A stretch of 64,000 nucleotides of DNA from the NCBI GenBank assembly GCA_016748015.1, contig JAAOMT010000571.1, positions 1,181,095 through 1,245,094 on the forward strand, read 5' to 3'. The stretch comes from Geosiphon pyriformis (lineage: Eukaryota > Glomeromycota > Glomeromycetes > Archaeosporales > Geosiphonaceae). The position numbers and the translations under genes are program-made. The notes below the pieces were generated by a model. The model saw only the letters and a program-made list of their open reading frames with translations, was not told the origin of the DNA and made no database searches. Positions 1-10,792 of this stretch are shown here, one piece after another; position 1 is the stretch's first letter; every line of letters starts with the position of its first letter.

Positions 1-1500
1 TCTACACAAACTCTTCTGTCTCTTAATTTTACATAAAAGGAGATCATAGAAGATTCTCCACAGCAAAGGAGAGAACACCTCATCTTGGTCAAGACTATTA
101 TGTACTCAGTACTTATAGTCAGGCCAAAATTAGTCATAACATGATTGACACAATCATTGTGAATACTTCTAAAAAATCTGATGAAACAATCACACATCTT
201 AATCCAAACCAAACTATTCTGTAAATGATGCCAATCTACAGAGTCATAAGTTTTCTGCATATTTTGTAAAACAAGCCAAAGCTTACAATTTTTTTCTAAA
301 GCATCTTTAACAACCAAACTGATGGCAAAAATAGGAGACTGAGTAGAAGTGCCTTTAAGCATGAAAAAATTGTCACCACGAAAAACATTAAACACACTGT
401 ATGCTAACAAAATCCTATCAGAAAGTAATTTAGAGAGAACCTTATGAGCAGTTTTAATCAAAACAATCGGTCTAGTATTGGTCAGAACACCCTTCTACTT
501 ATAAAGCTTAGGAATTATAGACACCCAAGCTTCCTTCCAGCATTGGGGAACAGATTCACAAACCAAACAAAAATTCAAGAGATCCAATAGTATACCAAGC
601 ACAGAACCATCACAATGTTTCTAAAGTTCATTTGTAATATCAGACAAACTAGCTGCTTTGCCATCTGGCAAATTTTTGACCATGTGTACCAAATTTTCAT
701 AGCTAATAGAGTCCATTATTCCAGAAAAAACATTATTGTTAACATAATCCAATGGCAGATATTGACACTGCCATGAATCAGAAATGTTATATGGCACTAC
801 CTTCTTCTTTGTCCAATTTTCTATAATCTTGTTAACATTATTTTTAACATCAACTGGATCTACAATTAAACTACCATCAAAAACCAGGTGGTCTAGCACT
901 ACCTTCTAAAAAGGACGTTCTAAAACACTATAGATCATGTAGTCTTTGTTGACTATAAAACTTTTCATCCATTTTTCAATAGCAAATCTAATGTCTAACT
1001 TCTCAGCATGTAAAAACTCAGCCAGTTTGGATGCACAATAAGATTTCCTTACACCAAACAGAGCAGAACATATACAATCAGAATTTGCATTAGAGCCAAC
1101 AAGAACTTGAATGACAGATGCCTTGTCAGTATTCAAAGAGTTTCAATGTCTCAAAAGAAAGAGAAATCTGTCAGACACCACTTCATGAAAAGTCTTAGCC
1201 AACTTCAAAACCAAAACTTCCAGTTTGTGAAACCTGAATAACTCTTTGGTGAACACCTTATCATAGCCCTTAAACCATTTTTTTTGAAAACACTATTAGC
1301 CAAAAGAGACACCACTTTGCGAACAGTGTCCTACATAGTGCCCAGATCTGAATATTTCTTAAATGTAGCAAACTCATCAGAGAACATAGCAGTATTGACC
1401 ACCATAGCATCCTTGAACTTATTCCATGTAACCTCATTAGCATTTTTAATGTCAAACTTCCAGTAATCTCTTTTTGTTTGTTTGCAAAAAGAGTTCAACT
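1..1500 (-). pseudogene. LINE A ORF2: reverse transcriptase region (partial, broken)
   Basis: Reads right to left. The segment from about 1500 to 900 links endonuclease to RT and includes the stretch AIEKWMKSFIVNKDYMIYSV. The RT proper includes NLPDGKAASLSDITNEL (fingers), then TRPIVLIKTAHKVLSKL and LWLVLQNMQKTYDSVDW around the first catalytic block. LINE B aligns along the whole length (LWLVLQDIKKAYDSIGW). In LINE A the residue aligned with the first catalytic Asp (D of LQDIKKAYDS) is Asn. Stops occur near 502, 621 and 905. The YxDD-type box is not reached before the window edge. Confidence 0.85.
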
Positions 1501-2197
1501 GCATATCCAAAAGTCCACTCAAATCCACAGACACAGAAACAGCATGATAATTAGTGTCAAAGTGCTTACCAACACCTAAAACATCACAGCACAGAATTGC
1601 ATTGACCAAATTCAAAGAAACAAAAACATAGTTAATTGTTTTAATGATATCTTTGAAATTTTCTCACATAGACATTTTGGCTACTGTGCTTCTAGCTAAG
1701 AAATTAACTAGATCCAAACTGAAACACTTTTTAAAACTTGCACTCTTGTGAGAACTATCTTTATTGAAGTCACTGCCAAGGATAACAAAAGTGAATTCAT
1801 TTGTAGCTTTGGTAATAAAAGAGTTAATAACATCAGCTTGGAAGAAACAAATTGTAGAAGAAGCACCAGTATAGAGCCCCAGAATTAAAACAGAAAGTTT
1901 ATTCTTAAAGAGCAACTTAATAGAGATAAGATAATCAGATACCTCAGAAACCTTACTTATATGTCTTGCCAAAGAATTGTTCATAACTATAGTAACACCT
2001 GAATCCAAGTATCCAGAGTTCAAACCTGAGATAAACACTTGAACACCATTAAATTTGTTAGCAATCCATGGGCGAATTTTTCTTTTCAGCTTTGTTTTTG
2101 TAAAAATTGAAACTAGATTGTTCATGTTTTTATGCCAATACACAATATTATCTTGTTTAGCCAGATTATTCATTCCTCTAACATTGCACATAGCAAT
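1501..2197 (-). pseudogene. LINE A ORF2: APE-type endonuclease
   Basis: The open stretch at 1664-2191 begins MCNVRGMNNLAKQDNI, the usual start of this LINE family's endonuclease, and contains the GSDFN block expected around a catalytic Asp/Asn. The final SDH-type block should read T-D-H-x-A-V-S-V-S but reads TNYHAVSVSV: Asp to Asn and His to Tyr, both C:G-to-T:A changes. The endonuclease nicks target DNA to prime reverse transcription. This copy has lost the final catalytic pair and is interrupted by a stop near 1664. Confidence 0.85.
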
Positions 2198-2214
2198 TTT
2201 TCAAACTAAATCAA

Positions 2215-3236
2215 TCATTGAGATGGAGGAGGGGCTGACAAACCCAAACTAGAACACAAAGAGTCTAATCTCGCCAAAACCAAAATGACTGAAACTTTCA
2301 AAGCCATTATTTTTGATTCCAAACCACTCATCTTAGTAGTAAGAACCTTTAAGCTGCTCAAACTTAGGTTAGAAGTAGCATTATTAATCACTGGAAAAGA
2401 AGAAAAAGAGGGCACTACCATATTATTCACAGCCATATTTGAACTCAAAGCTGAGTTTAAGGAAGCATTAACAACAAGAGAGAAGACATGAGATGGAGAC
2501 AACATTAGCACTAAATCTACAAAGCTCAATTTCCTCAAAATCTCAGAAACTTGGTCTGATAAAAGCTCCATAGAGCACTCCAAAGAGACCATGTAATCAG
2601 CCAAACCAGAATTACTAAAAAGGTTAAAGATCAACACCAAAAGTTTCATGCTTAAAAGCAAACCAGCACCAAAAGGAACTAATGAGGTCACATGAAAAGG
2701 AAAGCTACTTGCAATCTGAGCCCAGATTTTTCTACCAAAAGACACTGGGCGGGCAACTGGAGCCTGTTTTTTTCTATAAATATTAGCTAAACAGACCTGA
2801 TCCTAAGAAGACACCACTCACTTATGATGAATTTCAAAATTTCTACCAACTGAACACACATCAGAAATATGACCAAATTGTTTACACTTGGCACAACAAG
2901 CCAAAGAAAAACCAGCCCAGCACAAATTCACACTCTTATATATTAGAACAGAACTAATAGCAGCCAATTTGGATATCTCACTATCAAAACAAACTATTGC
3001 ACATCTATTATGAACATATAAACCAGAATTATAGCCAATGAAGCAAGTTTTCTCATCATATGAATCCAACAAATCTGATAAATTATAAACAGTTATGTTC
3101 ATTGGCAAAGTGTACAACAATGTCCAATGACAATCTCTAATTATTCATAATTCTTTGTTATTCACAGCCAATGCAACACGAACAGAATTTTTATCTATAA
3201 GAACCAACCATTTGGAAGTAACTAATCTAGCCACAT
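2215..3236 (-). pseudogene. LINE A ORF1, C-terminal part with CCHC knuckle
   Basis: Nucleic-acid-binding ORF1 protein. A zinc knuckle of form C-x2-C-x4-H-x4-C lies at 2854-2895 (CAKCKQFGHISDVC). Downstream is KKQAPVARPVSFGRKIWAQ and then a Leu/Ser-rich stretch with heptad-like spacing (residues MSGLESKIMALKVSVILVLA), probably a coiled coil for trimerisation. ORF1 ends at 2215, about 20 bases before ORF2 starts. An in-frame TGA near 3165 replaces the Trp seen in LINE B (KQMW). Gypsy A cuts the ORF at 3236. Confidence 0.8.
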
Positions 3237-3295
3237 TGTTACTTATAAAAAGAAAACAGATATAGAAAATAGTAGACCAATAAGTGAGTAGTAGT

Positions 3296-3480
3296 TAGCA
3301 TGTGAGCACATTGTTTAACAATGTAGAGCAATGTCAAAAATCATAACACATTGTTCAGCAATGTGGAGCAATGTCAGAAATCACAGCACATCACTCAGCA
3401 ATATGGAGCAATGTCAAGAAGATATGACACATTGCTCAGCAATGTGAGCATTGCTTGAGAAATTATAGCACATTGTTTAA
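3296..3480 (+). promoter_or_regulatory. Gypsy A U3 tandem palindromic repeats (5' LTR)
   Basis: About four imperfect units of roughly 40 bp, each with a small inverted repeat of the type ACATTG-n5-CAATGT followed by GGAGCAATGTCA. They lie just upstream of the TATA-like box, the usual place for enhancer or repressor sites in an LTR. The 3' LTR carries the same array with fewer intact units (about 13465-13635). Regulatory function is inferred from position and symmetry only. Confidence 0.6.
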
Positions 3481-3510
3481 GAATGTAAGTAATCTTATAG
3501 AACCCAAATT

Positions 3511-3525
3511 ATGTATATATAGCAG
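3511..3525 (+). promoter_or_regulatory. TATA-like core promoter, Gypsy A 5' LTR
   Basis: ATGTATATATAGCAG follows the U3 repeats. The same box occurs at the same place in the 3' LTR (near 13653-13668), in both Gypsy B LTRs (near 45415-45430 and 54714-54730) and, as a variant, in the solo LTR at 23563-24330 (ATGTATATATACAG). Confidence 0.6.
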
Positions 3526-3618
3526 TAATACTAGAAATAGAAAGAGATTGATTAGTTAGAAACCTTTCACATCACCAATATCAATAAATAATCATTCACT
3601 ATCTCAATCCACTCTTCA

Positions 3619-3887
3619 CTATCAACACTTTATGTTGATAGTAATTGCTACTTAACTCCACTGGAACAATAGCTCTTGATCATGGCTATTGATGAATACT
3701 AACTTGCATATTGTCTTGGCTTATTTCTTTATTCCTCTTTTATTTTCTTTTTTTTCTTTTTTTTGATTTTATTGTTGTATACTAATTGATTAAGAATTAA
3801 AGTACTGAGTAATTGACGTCATGAACAGCCTGATAAAAGACCCAGAAATAAGGGTAGAATTATATATATTAACAGATAGCTTACCAG
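3619..3887 (+). promoter_or_regulatory. Structured leader: three conserved stem-loops (Gypsy A 5' LTR)
   Basis: SL1 is CTATCAAC/GTTGATAG (3619-3641). SL2 is CAATAGC/GCTATTG (3667-3691) with loop TCTTGATCATG, which contains the self-complementary TGATCA. SL3 is the long-range pair CTGATAA/TTACCAG (3830-3836 with 3881-3887), perfect as CTGGTAA/TTACCAG in the 3' LTR. The same three elements recur in Gypsy B and, with different stem sequences, in the solo LTR at 23563. They would lie in the R-U5 leader of the genomic RNA. A packaging or dimerisation role is inferred. Confidence 0.6.
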
Positions 3888-4120
3888 AAGGGCATGACTG
3901 CCAGAATAAACTGGCCACCAAGCTGAAGACAGAAATTAAGAAAACAACTCAACAACCAACTACATCACTGTTGAATCTCTGTCTATTATACAAAGAACTT
4001 TACAACAAAACCTTCAGATAAAACAACACCTTCAGATATCTCTAAGCATTTATATCAATTGAGCATCAAGTTATGGGTTTGTTATTTGCTTTGAGATCCC
4101 AAATAATCACCTGTAACATT

Positions 4121-4138
4121 TGGTGCTCTCTGTGAGGT
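4121..4138 (+). other. Primer-binding site, Gypsy A
   Basis: TGGTGCTCTCTGTGAGG starts 2 bases after the LTR end and would pair with a tRNA ending ...GAGCACCA. Gypsy B has TGGTGCTTCCTGTGA and Gypsy D has TGGTGCTCTCCCACAG at the same position, so the first ten or so bases are conserved. The tRNA cannot be named from here. Confidence 0.7.
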
Positions 4139-4181
4139 ATAATTCTACAGAGAACCAGCACCAACAATACCCATCCAAACA

Positions 4182-6190
4182 GTGGCAGAATCCGAAAAAA
4201 CAAGGACAAACCATTTAGGATTTGCAAAATCCTTATTTCAACACTACTGTCAGCATTTAGAATTAACCAACAATCACTTATCAGCAGAATCAGCTTTCAA
4301 TTTTTACATCAACGAGAGAATCTCATATTTGCTAAAAGTACCCATAAAAACCAATTCGGCTAGAGGAAACTTCTATAATAAATTAATCCTGAATATTAGC
4401 CTATCAGCAAACTATAATTTCACAGCAATTCTCACTGAAATCAATAAAGAAATTGAAATTCACACTCAACAAAGATATTCAATCACCTACACAAACAAAG
4501 GCAAAAAAAAACTACAAACACCAGTAGTAACACCTCAAAGAATACAACCATCCACTTGAAAGAAAACAAGAGTTAAATTACCAATTAATCTTTCATATCA
4601 TTATATATCTGGAAGTGCCATTAATATTACATCAGCAGGCGCAACCACATCAAATGTGATGTCAACCTTTGGACAATTTACATTTCAGAGTAAACAAAGA
4701 AAAAAAAATCTCCTAAGACCATATGACACATATTTCAAAGGATTTAAGTCACAATTGCCAATGCCATCAGGATTTTGATCTCCACTACCTCAACTAGATT
4801 TTGGAACTGCGAGTCCCTGAGAAGTAACAGAGTTGAAAGGAGAACAAGAAGAAGAGGAAAAAAAATCTGAAGATCAAGAATTTACTTATCAGAACCCAAT
4901 TACTGAAAACTCAGAAATTGAAACTCCAAATTTTCAAAATCCACCAAATCTGAACAATACAAACTCCGAAACAATTAAACAGCAAAACTTACCTCCAGTA
5001 ATCATTATCGATCAGCCACTTCAACAACCCCTCCAACAACTACATCAACCACCTCAACAACTACAGTAGCTGTTCCAACAGCCATAACAAATGGCATATG
5101 TACCAATTGCAAAAATCGAGAAATTCACCGGTAAAGAGAACAATACCCAAGTATGGCTGAATGATGTAGAAAAAGTCATTGCAGCTAATAAATGGAATAA
5201 CACCAGAGCCATGCAAGTCATCTCATATTTTTTTTAGAATACGGCTGACTTATAGTACCAAAGTTTGGTCAACAAACCTCAAAATTTCAATACATTCAAA
5301 ACTGAGTTCTTGAGATACTTCAGTAATAATAATAGCATTAATAGGCTGGCAAACATCTTCACCACCATTAAACAAGAAGAAACAAAAGCAGTTACCACTT
5401 ACTTAGGACATTTTCACAGGAATCTGTGTCAGATCCAAGTCATCGACGCCAATTATTTCACAGTGGCCCAGATCCTAAATCAGTTTATTTGCGGATTATG
5501 CAGTAGCATCTTACAATATATACGTCCAATATATCCTGTCAATTTACAAGCAGCCATTACCAATACCAGAGATTTTGAAGCCACTGAACTCGAAACTAAC
5601 CACGCCCAAGCTGTTAATCTAGTAATGAATGGATCATCTAAATTGGATTCCAAATTGAAACAATTTAGTAATTCAATTAATCAAAAGCTTAAAGTGTACT
5701 TAGCTGACAATCATGCAATTTATCAACCACTACAATAATGTAATAATTCCGGAAACACAAATTGTTTCCAGAATCAGTCATGTTTATTATCATTGACTAA
5801 TCAACAGTGGCAACAGAAAATGCGTGTTTGCTATTATTGTGGTAAACAAGGATACCTACAAATTGATTGCTGCCATTACTTAAATAACCAACAATCGGGA
5901 AATCAATATTGAAATCCTGATCACCAGTTTTAAATTCCAAATAACCTTTTAAACTCAGAACCATATCATCAGAATTACTTACCTATGACACAGCAACCAC
6001 TTTATCAACCACCAGTATATCAAACACCAATTTATCAGTCAACAACACCAGCAATTTATTAGCTGCAGTCACAATTTATTTATCAATTGCAGCCTTAGAT
6101 AATCTATCAGCCCCAACAAATTCAAATACCACCACAGAACTTACCTCAAAATGGAACCCAAAGGCCGAAATTAACCCAACAAAGCTAGAA
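4182..6190 (+). pseudogene. Gypsy A gag (capsid and nucleocapsid), broken
   Basis: Structural protein of the virus-like particle. The first open piece (4182-4559) begins at a GTG where an ATG is expected (Gypsy B also has GTG). The capsid (Retrotrans_gag-type) part runs about 5100-5735, including VWLNDVEKVIAANKWNNTRA and FKTEFLRYFSNNNSINRLAN. It is preceded by a Gln/Pro-rich linker (near 5000-5090). The knuckle at 5829-5870 reads C-x2-C-x4-Y-x4-C: the zinc-binding His has become Tyr. Stops at TAG/TAA occur where Gypsy B has Gln or Trp. Confidence 0.9.
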
Positions 6191-6284
6191 ATCATTGATG
6201 GTAGTCCACCAACTGATTCTCAGTTCTTCCACACAACCAGCAGAATCTTGACAATGGAATTCAGGCACTGAGTACACCCAAAAC

Positions 6285-7001
6285 TTGAATTCCCAGAACT
6301 ATTTAAGTCTCCTGGTTATCCCAGAAGATGCGCCATTCAATAATCCGAAAACCAACCAAAAACAATCACTTACCAGTAACATTTTACTAGTTACTATCAC
6401 CAAAAACAAATCCTTAGACACCATCTTTCCATTTCAATTTGAAGAACCATCAACCACATTATTATTCAGTGGAGCTGTTCTTGACACCAAACCAATCACC
6501 GCCATGTATACTGACACAAAAGTTGATGGCCATGTCATCAAACTGATCTTAGATAGTAGATCAGCTGGCAGCATCATTACAAGACAACTCATAAACCAAT
6601 TAGGTTACTGAGTTGATCATGTTGCCAGTGCCAGGATCATAACTGCTGATGGAGCAACCAAGACTCCCATTGGTGAGATTGATGGCTTCTCTTTTGAAGT
6701 CAATGATATCATTATTCTCATTAAAGTCCTAGTGATGGAAGCAATTCAATATCAAGCATTAGTTAATAATGACTGGTTAGTCAAGACAAATGCTGTGCTC
6801 AACTGGAATATGCAAGAACTACAGCTCAGCCAGAACGGCCAACACACATATGTACCAGCCACATGTGACCATTTCAAGACCACCAACTCGACAACCCCAC
6901 TTATCGAATTTGAAGAAAAAAAGATGAAACCTATCTGGAAAGCCTACCAAGTTTCTTGGGCTGATTCTGAACACAATAAGCTGCTACCAGTACTTTCATA
7001 A
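6285..7001 (+). pseudogene. Gypsy A retropepsin (aspartic protease)
   Basis: Cleaves the Gag-Pol polyprotein. The core reads TAMYTDTKVDGHVIKLILDS then RSAGSIITRQL; the active-site triad is D-S-R instead of D-S/T-G. IITADGATKTPIGEID follows the stop at 6609, then the flap-side helix VLVMEAIQYQALVNNDWL. It ends before an acidic/Lys-rich tail. Gypsy B reads D-S-S at the same place and Gypsy D N-S-R, so the glycine is lost in all three copies. Confidence 0.85.
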
Positions 7002-7202
7002 AACAACAACAGCAAAAGAAAACAGAAAGAAGAACTTACTTGAAAAGCCGACCAAGCCTGGGAAATCAACAATAACCAAAAAGAATTAATAAACTGGGAA
7101 TAGGAGGAAAACAAAAAGAAAAAAGGAAAAGGAAAGGAAAAAGAACCAACACCCAACAGCAACCCCACTTATAATTCCTACTCTACACCCCAATGATCCA
7201 CT

Positions 7203-7800
7203 TATTACCGCCCAAAACTGGTATGCATTGATTGCAGTAAGAAATTGTCATCAATGGGTGCTTATTGTGGCAATGATGAAGAATACACTTCAGCAACAAA
7301 ATTCTACTGCCGCCTATGTGTTATTGAATGCTTTGGAAGGCCAAAACAGATTGGAAAATGGGACAATAAACTGTGCTTAGCTTGTGAAGAAACTTTTTTG
7401 GACAAAGAAATGTGCGACAAATCATGTCAATACACAATTTTCATAAGCAACTGGGTGAGAAAAGGAACGCTTATAGATGCTATCTAGAGATGAGCCATCA
7501 AATGTCTGGACAGATGTCTACATGATGATAATAAAATCTGGCAAATGGCACTTGCCAAAATCAAAGGAGCATCACCAGAAGAAATAAAAACAATTAAAGA
7601 TAACCCATCTGAATTCATAGAACTAGACTGGAACCCAGAACCAGTCATAAATCTCCTAAATCCAGAAGAATTTTATGAACACTATCAGGAAATAGCACTC
7701 ATTAGAAAGGAATAGGAGCAATGATTGGAAGAAATTAACACTTAACTATGTGACTATTGTTTAATTCTCTGTGACTTTCAATATTGTAATGAGTGTAATT
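7203..7800 (+). pseudogene. Gypsy A paired-cysteine (putative zinc) domain
   Basis: Follows the protease. It shows C-x2-C near 7215 (IDC preceded by VC), AYC, then FYCRLC, CLAC and CDKSC, a series of C-x2-C/C-x3-C pairs ending in CQYTIFISNWVRKGTLIDAI. A second cluster, CDYC...CDFQYCNEC, lies near 7745-7800. Gypsy B (49220-49860) and Gypsy D (55357-55800 and about 45000) keep the same cysteines. I do not recognise the family. Zinc binding is inferred from the cysteine spacing. Confidence 0.7.
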
Positions 7801-9534
7801 TCATTTACAATTCACCACCATGCATGATCTACATGATTTTAGAGAAAGACAAACCAATGAGCAGCTGCACATCAAAATTGGAATCAATTTTTAATCCTGA
7901 TTCAAACTCTGACAATGATATTATCAAAGGTTTTTGGTCTCTTCTTAGCTCTTGTATGTTTGTTATAGTGCTGTTAATTCATGACTATGAGAAGTGTTTA
8001 AACCTCTGATAACTGAATTTTATCTTCAAATTATCTTCTATAATCTAAACTGCTGGGCTTATAAGTAGAATGGCCAATTCCATGCCAGTTGCTTCATGTA
8101 GTTATGTTGTAGTAAACGTCAACTCTTTTTCAGGAATTGCTCATCTGAAAGCTCACTAAAAATGTGTAGTTACTTTGCTGTGAAAGTCAACTTTTCTACA
8201 GGAATCTTGTCTGTAGGCTACCTTAATGATTTATAATAAGAAAATAAAGAAAGAAAATAAAAGAAATATAAAAGAAATAGAATTCTGTCAAGGGAAACGT
8301 TTTCTATCTAGGCCTGGAATCACTAACAGTTTACTGAAATTGGTAGCTAATCAATTTCAAAATGTTAGTTGGGTTTTGGGAATTTTCCAAGTGCAATAAT
8401 TAAAAAATTTGGTTTTTCAATTTATTTGATATTTATTTCTTTTTGTGTGTATAGGAATAATTCTAAGTGATAAATCTAAAATAAGATATATTTTTTTGAA
8501 GAAAAAAGCTCTTTTTTTATACAACTTGTTGTAATACTATTTCATGAACTTAAACTTTGCTCTTTTCTACAATTTCGCTGAACTAAAGATACATTTTGGC
8601 AAACTACAAGTTATTTTTGTAAACTATTAGATATTTTAGTGAACTATCAATTATTTTAGCAAATTTCTACAAATTTCAGCAAACTTTTGAATGTTACATA
8701 TTTCGGGATATTGCATGATTGATCATTGCAATTAGGTTATATTTGTGTTATGTACAAATTGGATTATTAATTAAATGATAATTTCGGACATTTTGCTAAT
8801 GTAATAAGTGATAATTTGAAATGATAATATATGCTAATTAATGATAGGAATTATAAAGATAATTTTATGCTAAATAATATCTCTAATTTTGTCTGGTAAC
8901 AATGATGATGAAAATAACAGTTCTAGCTCCATTCAAAACAACAATGATTTTAACCCAAATTTAAACTCTGATTCAAACTCCGAACAATATATTGTACTGC
9001 CTGACCTTACCAAGGAACAAAAACTAAAATGGTTCAGCAATAATAATAAAGATATCATGCCTGAACACATGCATAATACTGATGCAGAATTTGATCTAAA
9101 ATATCCAGAGAAAGATCTCATTAAATTGGAATCACATTCACGCACTTGCATTGATCTGAAAATAGCACTGGAAATTCCAGCAACAACTATGGTTCAATTA
9201 GCATCCAGGAATAGTTTAGCAAAAAGAGAAATCAACATCAGAGGAGAAATAATTGACACATGATACATAGAAAATATCATTGCTATGCTACAAAATGACT
9301 CAGAAAAAACATATACTATAGATCCAAATAAAAAAATAGCATAGGCAATATTTCTACCTCTGGTGAAAATAGTTCAGCTAATGTCAGTAGGAAACAGGAA
9401 GAATTAGGAATCACAGCTAGAGGGATATAGGGATTTGGATCAATGAATAGAATAAATATACTAGTTAATATAATGGAGGAAAAGGTTATTGACAAAGGAG
9501 AAATTATCTCAATCTGTTAAACAATTTCCATTCT
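7801..9534 (+). pseudogene. Gypsy A dUTPase domain, split by a solo LTR
   Basis: dUTPase hydrolyses dUTP to dUMP and keeps uracil out of newly made DNA. The Asn/Ser-rich N-terminal linker is cut at 7918/8902, where ATGA is duplicated. The domain resumes YIVLPDLTKEQKLKWFSNN. Motif 1 is TDAEFDLKYP (Gly to Glu relative to Gypsy B TDAGFDLRY), motif 2 ASRNSLAKREI, motif 3 GEIIDT followed by a stop, and motif 4 PNKKIA then a stop. The motif 5 region near 9420-9440 is weak. Trimeric-dUTPase order is clear, but the copy is inactive. Confidence 0.85.
7919..8901 (-). repeat. Solo LTR of the Gypsy D family (983 bp) inside Gypsy A
   Basis: Matches the Gypsy D LTRs at 39335-40294 and 58396-59354 throughout, for example GGTTTTTGGTCTC at the left end and TCTGGTAACA at the right. 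The left terminus has decayed from TGTTACC to TATTATC. The 4-bp duplication ATGA flanks it (7915-7918 and 8902-8905). No internal Gypsy D sequence is present, so it is a product of LTR-LTR recombination. The strand follows Gypsy D, whose sense strand is minus here. Confidence 0.9.
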
Positions 9535-9550
9535 ATTATATGACCAGTAT

Positions 9551-10792
9551 ATGTTAGCCATAAAAAGAAAAGTAAAGAATCAAGCTCAGTTGTTTGAAGC
9601 AGAAGCCACTATTTGTGAATTAGGAGAGATTGGACTCATTAATCTCTACATATTAGCCAAGAGCCCCAAAAATATAAAAATCCCCATCTACAACACAACA
9701 GGAAATGTCATCAAAATACTAAAGGGAACCATCATTGGATATTTGACCACTGAAGTTGAGGAGCAACCACCGAACCAAATTCCAGACTTTCCACAGCTTT
9801 GTGGATATGTGGACATTACATTACAGACTATATACAGATGAAGTGAATGTTATCTGCTCCAACTAGAACAATTAGAACAGATAAATATAGGGAATCTAAA
9901 CCCACTCCAACAAATACAACTAAAGATGTTACTTAGCAATTTCAATGACATTTTTGCAAGCGAAAATGAATTTGGCCACACTAATATCATCCAGCATTAG
10001 ATCAAAACTGGAGATGTAATGCCAATTAAACAAAGAGCATACAGAATACAACCAGCCAGCCATGAGATCATTTATCAGAAAATCAATCGGATGCTTGACA
10101 ATGGGCTAATTCAGTCATCAATGAGTCTATAGTCATTACTAGTAGTACTAATCCAAAAGAAGAATGGAAAGGTCCAGTTCTGTGTGGACTATCAAAAACT
10201 AAATAGAATAACCAAAGGTAATAGCTATCCAACTTCAAAGATTCAAGAACTATTCGATGCCTTTGAAGGAAATAAATGGTTCTTAACATTAAATCTAGAC
10301 AGTGATTACTGGCAAGTAGTCATGGATCCAGCTGACAAAGAAAAGACAACATTTACAATAAGAGAAGGGAACTTTGAATTTGAAGTTATGCCATTTGGCT
10401 TGATGAATGCTCCAGCAACATTCCAACAACTTATGGAAATTGTCTATACTGGATTACTATGGAAATCAGTAGTTGTATACTTAGATGACACCAATGTGTT
10501 CTCAAAAACATTCGATGATCATTTACATCATCTTCAACAAGTGTTTGAAAGATTAAAAAGAGCCAGATTGAAACTAAATGCAACCAAATGTTTCTTTGAA
10601 AAGATTGAGCTCAAGTTTTTGGGACATGTGGTGAGCAAAAATGGAATCAAAACAGATTCAAACAAAATTGCGATTGTAAAAAACTTTCCAGTACCAAATA
10701 ATATCACAGAATTGAGAGCATTCTTGGGATTTGTTAAATATTACCACTGCTTTATCAAAGACTTTTCTAAAATAGCTCAACCACTACATTAG
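9551..10792 (+). pseudogene. Gypsy A linker and reverse transcriptase
   Basis: The linker (9551-9838) includes IKIPIYNTTGNVIKILKGTI and the conserved ending LCGYVDIT. RT begins with the DNGLIQ block near 10095, with stops at 10060 and 10130. The long open part at 10184-10792 holds LNLDSDYWQVVMDPADK (first Asp), MPFGLMNAPATFQ, and an intact YLDD at 10478-10489, followed by FLGHVVSKNGIK and ELRAFLGFVKYYHCFIKDFS (connection). It is the only RT active site in the window that keeps both Asp residues, yet the polyprotein is closed by stops on both sides. Confidence 0.92.

Larger units (their letters stand above)
1..3236 (-). mobile_element. LINE A, 3' segment (non-LTR retrotransposon, runs off the left edge)
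   Basis: Minus-strand non-LTR retrotransposon carrying, from 3236 leftward, the C-terminal half of ORF1 and then ORF2 with endonuclease and reverse transcriptase. The element continues on the far side of Gypsy A (14245-15235). The reading joins across 3236/14245 in the segment LIGLWQKAIVEFESLDV, which is homologous to uninterrupted LINE B, and ACAT is duplicated at both edges. Several in-frame TAG/TGA codons show it is dead. The RT active site, RNase H and 3' end lie outside the window. The family resembles LINEs that I recall as abundant in Glomeromycotina. Confidence 0.9.
3237..4118 (+). repeat. Gypsy A 5' LTR (882 bp)
   Basis: Begins TGTTAC and ends GTAACA, a 6-bp terminal inverted repeat. 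It matches 13400-14244 along its length. U3 carries tandem palindromic repeats (about 3296-3480), then a TATA-like ATGTATATATAGCAG (3511-3525). Downstream come AATAAATAAT (possible polyadenylation signal), three stem-loops (3619-3887) and a long T-rich tract. The R-U5 half is shared with Gypsy B LTRs but the U3 repeats are not. Confidence 0.95.
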
